Shown here: in pieces, positions 23,458 to 26,188 of the stretch
How the letters are laid out: the number at the start of each line of letters is the position of its first letter
Position numbering within the stretch: position 1 is the first letter of the stretch
Source: Candidatus Troglogloeales bacterium
GTDB taxonomy: Bacteria; Nitrospirota; Nitrospiria; SBBL01; SBBT01
Length of the DNA: 26,188 nucleotides
Assembly: GCA_005239595.1 (NCBI GenBank)
Contig: SBBT01000182.1
Location: forward strand, 1 to 26,188
Direction: 5' to 3'
The notes under the pieces: model-generated
What the model saw: the letters and a program-made list of their open reading frames with translations, nothing else
Databases searched by the model: none
What the model was told of the DNA's origin: nothing
Made by a program: the position numbers and the translations under genes

Positions 23458-24147
23458 ATGGAAGACGGGGTTCCAGCCGCCGTTAGCTCCGTTTTAGAGA
23501 GAATTCGAAAGGCCGCCATACGGGCGGGACGCAGTGAGAGGGAGATTACCTTGGTTGCCGCATCAAAGGGAGTGGGTGTGGAGGGAATCCGCGAAGCGGC
23601 CGCTTCCGGAGTGACCCATTTCGGAGAGAACAGGGTCCAAGAGGCACATGCCAAGTTCCCTTCGATCGAGGGACCCCTGTTCATTCATTTAATCGGATCC
23701 CTTCAAACGAACAAAGTCAAAGACGCGGTCGGTTTTTTTAACCTGATTCACTCGATTGATTCGCTTCTCCTGGCTAAAAAGATAGCGCAGGAAGCGGAAA
23801 AGAGGTCTATCACACAGCAGATTCTGGTAGAGGTGAATATCGGCGGAGAAGAGAGCAAGCATGGTGTCTCTATGAACACGGTTTCCCCCTTCGTGGATGC
23901 GATCAGGGCGCTTCCACACCTCTCGCTGCTCGGATTGATGGCGATTCCGCCTCAAACGCCTACTTCTGAAGAGGCCAGACCCTATTTTGCAAAGTTGCGG
24001 ACGTTGGGAAACGCGTTGGGGTTAACCCGGTTTTCGATGGGGATGTCATCTGACTTTGAAGTGGCCATTGAAGAAGGGGCGACCTGGGTGCGTATCGGCA
24101 CGGCCCTCTTCGGGCCTCGTCCACCCTGGCGGAGGGTGGAAAATTGA
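23458..24147 (+). CDS. yggS: PLP homeostasis protein YggS (PLPBP/ProSC family)
   Basis: YggS is a pyridoxal phosphate-binding protein with a TIM-barrel fold that controls PLP supply; no fixed reaction is known. In this 229-aa protein the PLP lysine is in ITLVAASKGVG (about 30-40), followed by FGENRVQEA near 58, HLIGSLQTNK near 78, VEVNIGGEESKHGV near 123 and the phosphate-binding end SMGMSSDFEVAIEEGATWVRIG near 194. Length is normal. It overlaps proC by four bases (TTGA). Members of this family often sit after ftsZ, beside yggT, as in the ylm genes of Gram-positive bacteria. Confidence 0.94.
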   Translation: MEDGVPAAVSSVLERIRKAAIRAGRSEREITLVAASKGVGVEGIREAAASGVTHFGENRVQEAHAKFPSIEGPLFIHLIGSLQTNKVKDAVGFFNLIHSIDSLLLAKKIAQEAEKRSITQQILVEVNIGGEESKHGVSMNTVSPFVDAIRALPHLSLLGLMAIPPQTPTSEEARPYFAKLRTLGNALGLTRFSMGMSSDFEVAIEEGATWVRIGTALFGPRPPWRRVEN

Positions 24148-24968
24148 AGGGGCAGAAGGATCTTAGGAGAATCTCCTTTGTGGGATCGGGGAATATGGCA
24201 GAGGCGATTATCAAAGGGGTGTTGGGGGCCGGACTTTTTAAGCCGGCGGACCTGATTGCCTCCGATGTTTCAGATGAGACATTAAAGCGGATTCATCAAA
24301 AACATGGAATTCGGACGACCCACAGTAATCGAGAGGCGGTTCGGGAGGGAGGACTGATTATCCTGGGTGTCAAGCCTTTGGTGGTCGATTCCGTTCTGGC
24401 TGAAATCAAGTCGGGGTGCAAAGAGAAGGTTTTTGTTTCTGTCGCGGCCGGAATCCCGTTGTCTCGTCTTGCGGCAGGCCTTGACAGGGAGACAGCGATC
24501 ATTCGCGCGATGCCGAACGCCCCCGCACAGGTTCAATCGGGCGCAACAGTTTTGGCTCCGGGAAAAGGGGTGGGGGAAGATGCCCTTGCCTTGGTGCTCC
24601 AGATTTTTGAGTCGATTGGAAAGACATGGGTGTTGGATGAACGGTACCTCGACGCGGTGACCGGGTTGTCGGGAAGCGGACCGGCCTTTGCCTTTGTCAT
24701 GATCGAGGCGATGGCCGATGGAGGGGTAAAATGTGGGTTATCCAGAGACGTGGCCCTTTCCCTCGCGGCGCAGACGGTTCTGGGGGCTGCGAGGATGATT
24801 GTTGAAACGGGAGACCATCCGGGGCGGCTGAAAGATTTTGTCGCCTCTCCCGGGGGGACTACTATTGTCGGATTGCATAAATTAGAAGAGGGAAAAGTCC
24901 GGGCGGCGTACATCTCTGCCGTGGAGGCTGCGACAAGGCGGTCTGAAGAACTGGGAAAAAATCGGTAA
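24144..24968 (+). CDS. proC: Pyrroline-5-carboxylate reductase ProC
   Basis: ProC makes proline from 1-pyrroline-5-carboxylate with NAD(P)H. The 274-aa protein has the dinucleotide-binding start ISFVGSGNMAEAIIKGVL (about 9-26), VKPLVVDSVL near 77, the RAMPNAPAQVQSG block near 117, and the signature segment AVTGLSGSGPAFAFVMIEAMADGGV near 172, then DFVASPGGTTIVGLHKLE. The start is TTG at 24144 overlapping the yggS stop, with GGAGGG about nine bases upstream. Proline synthesis has no direct role in division; its place between yggS and yggT is a recurring arrangement in several phyla. Confidence 0.95.
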   Translation: MKGQKDLRRISFVGSGNMAEAIIKGVLGAGLFKPADLIASDVSDETLKRIHQKHGIRTTHSNREAVREGGLIILGVKPLVVDSVLAEIKSGCKEKVFVSVAAGIPLSRLAAGLDRETAIIRAMPNAPAQVQSGATVLAPGKGVGEDALALVLQIFESIGKTWVLDERYLDAVTGLSGSGPAFAFVMIEAMADGGVKCGLSRDVALSLAAQTVLGAARMIVETGDHPGRLKDFVASPGGTTIVGLHKLEEGKVRAAYISAVEAATRRSEELGKNR

Positions 24969-24982
24969 GGGAGGATCAGATT
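24969..24982 (+). promoter_or_regulatory. Ribosome binding site and ATT start codon of yggT
   Basis: GGGAGG (24969-24974) is followed after five bases by ATT (24980-24982), in frame with all of YggT. No ATG, GTG or TTG occurs in that frame near this site, and the protein read from ATT (FIIANFISA) matches the usual YggT N-terminus. ATT is a known but rare start codon, as in infC. Confidence 0.65.
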
Positions 24983-25279
24983 TTTATCATAGCAAATTTT
25001 ATATCGGCTGCCGCCACGGTACTAAGCTATCTCCTTGAGTTTTACATGTGGGTGATCATTGTCCGGGCGTTGATATCGTGGGTGAACCCTGATCCGTACA
25101 ACCTGATTGTCCAATTTCTTTATAGAGCGACTGAACCGGTGCTTGAACCGATCCGAAGGAGAATGGGGATGCATCATATGGGAATTGACCTTTCTCCGTT
25201 AATCGTGGTCCTGGTGATTATTTTTTTGAGGAAGTTCCTGGTGGATTCCCTTTATGAACTGGCAAACCGATTACAATAG
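24980..25279 (+). CDS. yggT: YggT-family membrane protein, apparently starting at ATT
   Basis: YggT proteins are small inner-membrane proteins of about 95-100 residues, encoded near ftsZ/divIVA (YlmG in Gram-positives) and linked to division-site or chromosome organisation. The frame gives 99 residues from an ATT codon at 24980: FIIANFISAAATVLSYLLEFYMWVI forms the first hydrophobic stretch, followed by the family signature RALISWVNPDPYN, FLYRATEPVLEPIRRRM and a second membrane segment IDLSPLIVVLVIIFL. The first ATG (25046) would delete most of the first membrane segment and give only 77 residues. The GGGAGG site five bases before ATT, and the lack of any site before 25046, favour the longer form. 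Confidence 0.88.
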   Translation: MFIIANFISAAATVLSYLLEFYMWVIIVRALISWVNPDPYNLIVQFLYRATEPVLEPIRRRMGMHHMGIDLSPLIVVLVIIFLRKFLVDSLYELANRLQ

Positions 25280-25292
25280 AGGATGAGAAAAC

Positions 25293-25814
25293 ATGAAAAC
25301 ACCTGATATCCGTCGTTTGAAATTTGGGATCGGTTATTGGGGATACCGTCCCCGTGAAGTAGATGCGTTCCTCAGTCGGCTTGTCGATGGAATGGAGGCG
25401 GTTTTAAAGGAAAACGAGGAGCTTAAAGTCCAGATGAGGACGAGGGATCGGACGATATCGGAACTGCAGGAAAACCAGGTGACGTTGACCAGCACCCTCC
25501 CAATGGTGCAGAATGCGCTGGAAGCAATGAAGGTGCTTGCCCAGAAAGAGGGCGAGATGATTATTTGTCAGGGGGGCGTCAAAGCGGAAGAGATGACCCG
25601 CGCTTCGGTAAAACAGGTGGCGCAACTTCAGGCTGGAATTCTGGACCTTAAAAGAAGGCGTGATCTCTCCATGGAAGAGATCAAAACGATGATGCGGGGC
25701 TTCGAGAGGGTATTGTACGAAACTAAAAAGTGGGAGATAAAAAATGAAGATTACACCGGTCGATATCCGTCAAATGACCTTCCGGATGCGCTTCCGAGGG
25801 TATTATCCGAATGA
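25293..25814 (+). CDS. divIVA: DivIVA-family protein, copy 1 (divergent membrane-binding tip)
   Basis: This 173-aa protein has the DivIVA N-terminal fold (PDIRRLKFGIGYWGYRPREVDAFLSRL) followed by coiled coil to about residue 145. DivIVA proteins bind curved membrane at poles and septa and recruit division or wall enzymes. In Bacillus, membrane contact needs a phenylalanine and arginine (F17-R18) before the conserved GY; here the corresponding residues are Y15-W16, so the arginine is missing. The last 71 bases overlap, in another frame, the start of the second copy, so the tail ending in DALPRVLSE is double-coded. GAGGATGAG precedes the ATG. It is shorter than many DivIVA proteins but otherwise complete. 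Confidence 0.9.
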   Translation: MKTPDIRRLKFGIGYWGYRPREVDAFLSRLVDGMEAVLKENEELKVQMRTRDRTISELQENQVTLTSTLPMVQNALEAMKVLAQKEGEMIICQGGVKAEEMTRASVKQVAQLQAGILDLKRRRDLSMEEIKTMMRGFERVLYETKKWEIKNEDYTGRYPSNDLPDALPRVLSE

Positions 25815-26188
25815 GGTTGATGCCTTCCTGGAAGATATGGCCGATGAGCTTGGCGAGATATTAAAGGAAAACGCTGAGCTGCGCGAGCGGATTGAAGAGC
25901 AGGATCGCACCATCGTGGAGCTAAAGAAAAAGGAGGGGGTCTTGACGCAGTCTATGGTGATGGCGCAAAAAGCGATTGAGGATATGAAGACCAGCGCCAA
26001 AAAGGAAGGAGACCTTATTCTCCGTCAGGCGGAAATCCGAGCGGAAGAAGCGACCCGTTCTGCGGGGAGGCAGGTGGCGCAGCTTCAAACAGATCTCCTG
26101 AATCTTCAGAGACAGCGGGATCTCTTTGTCGAGCGTATTCGCTCTTTAATGCAGAGTTTTGAAAAGACATTGCAGTGGGAAAACGAGC
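25744..26188 (+). CDS. divIVA: DivIVA-family protein, copy 2 (partial, runs off window)
   Basis: This frame starts at ATG 25744, with GGGAG about seven bases upstream, and stays open to the window edge (148 codons). It begins MKITPVDIRQMTFRMRFRGYYPNEVDAFLEDM, a textbook DivIVA N-terminus with F17-R18-G19-Y20 at the same positions as in Bacillus. A coiled coil follows with LKENAELRERIEEQDRTIVELKKKEGVLTQ and AEIRAEEATRSAGRQVAQLQ. The parallel segments in copy 1 (LKENEELK, RDRTISELQ, AEEMTRASVKQVAQLQ) show the two are tandem duplicates. The first 71 bases overlap copy 1. The true C-terminus is outside the window. Confidence 0.92.
   Translation, partial: MKITPVDIRQMTFRMRFRGYYPNEVDAFLEDMADELGEILKENAELRERIEEQDRTIVELKKKEGVLTQSMVMAQKAIEDMKTSAKKEGDLILRQAEIRAEEATRSAGRQVAQLQTDLLNLQRQRDLFVERIRSLMQSFEKTLQWENE

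Overview
The window looks like a piece of a Gram-negative-type bacterial chromosome with two divergent blocks. On the minus strand (positions 1 to about 3964) is a compact sulfur-transfer and amino-acid operon. On the plus strand (4316 to the right edge) is a long division and cell wall (dcw) cluster. MurE carries the DNPR motif for meso-diaminopimelate. The gene order ftsZ-pgeF-yggS-proC-yggT-divIVA and a thiocarboxylate-type sulfur cluster next door suggest a Nitrospirota or Desulfobacterota-like lineage, but that placement is a guess from gene content (low confidence). Base composition is about 50-55% G+C throughout and nothing looks like a recent insertion.

Minus-strand block, in transcription order: a ThiS-type sulfur carrier, cysteine synthase (cysK type), a MoeB/ThiF E1-like enzyme, a threonine-synthase-like PLP enzyme with a zinc ribbon, a second carrier of the MoaD/CysO type, a small NIL-domain protein, and the start of a second MoeB/ThiF that leaves the window. 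Most genes touch or overlap. Both carriers have extra residues after the Gly-Gly that would carry the thiocarboxylate, so they would need trimming. The threonine-synthase-like protein lacks two stretches typical of true threonine synthases. I infer a protein-thiocarboxylate route to cysteine and possibly to homocysteine; this is the best candidate here for a poorly described system.

Intergenic region 3965-4315: a dyad and two 10-bp tandem repeats near a possible promoter for the minus-strand operon, then a strong sigma70-type promoter for mraZ and four MraZ-box repeats at exact 10-bp spacing.

Plus-strand block: mraZ, rsmH, ftsL, ftsI, murE, murF, mraY, murD, ftsW, murG, an unknown 82-aa gene, murC, murB, ddl (one-base frameshift), a FlaG-family gene, ftsQ, ftsA, ftsZ, pgeF, yggS, proC, yggT (apparently starting at ATT), and two overlapping divIVA paralogues, the second cut by the window edge. 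All run in one direction with short gaps or overlaps and no visible internal terminator. They supply lipid II precursor synthesis, the divisome, and polar/septal organisers. The FlaG gene, the 82-aa gene, the ATT start and the overlapping DivIVA pair are the departures from a standard dcw cluster.
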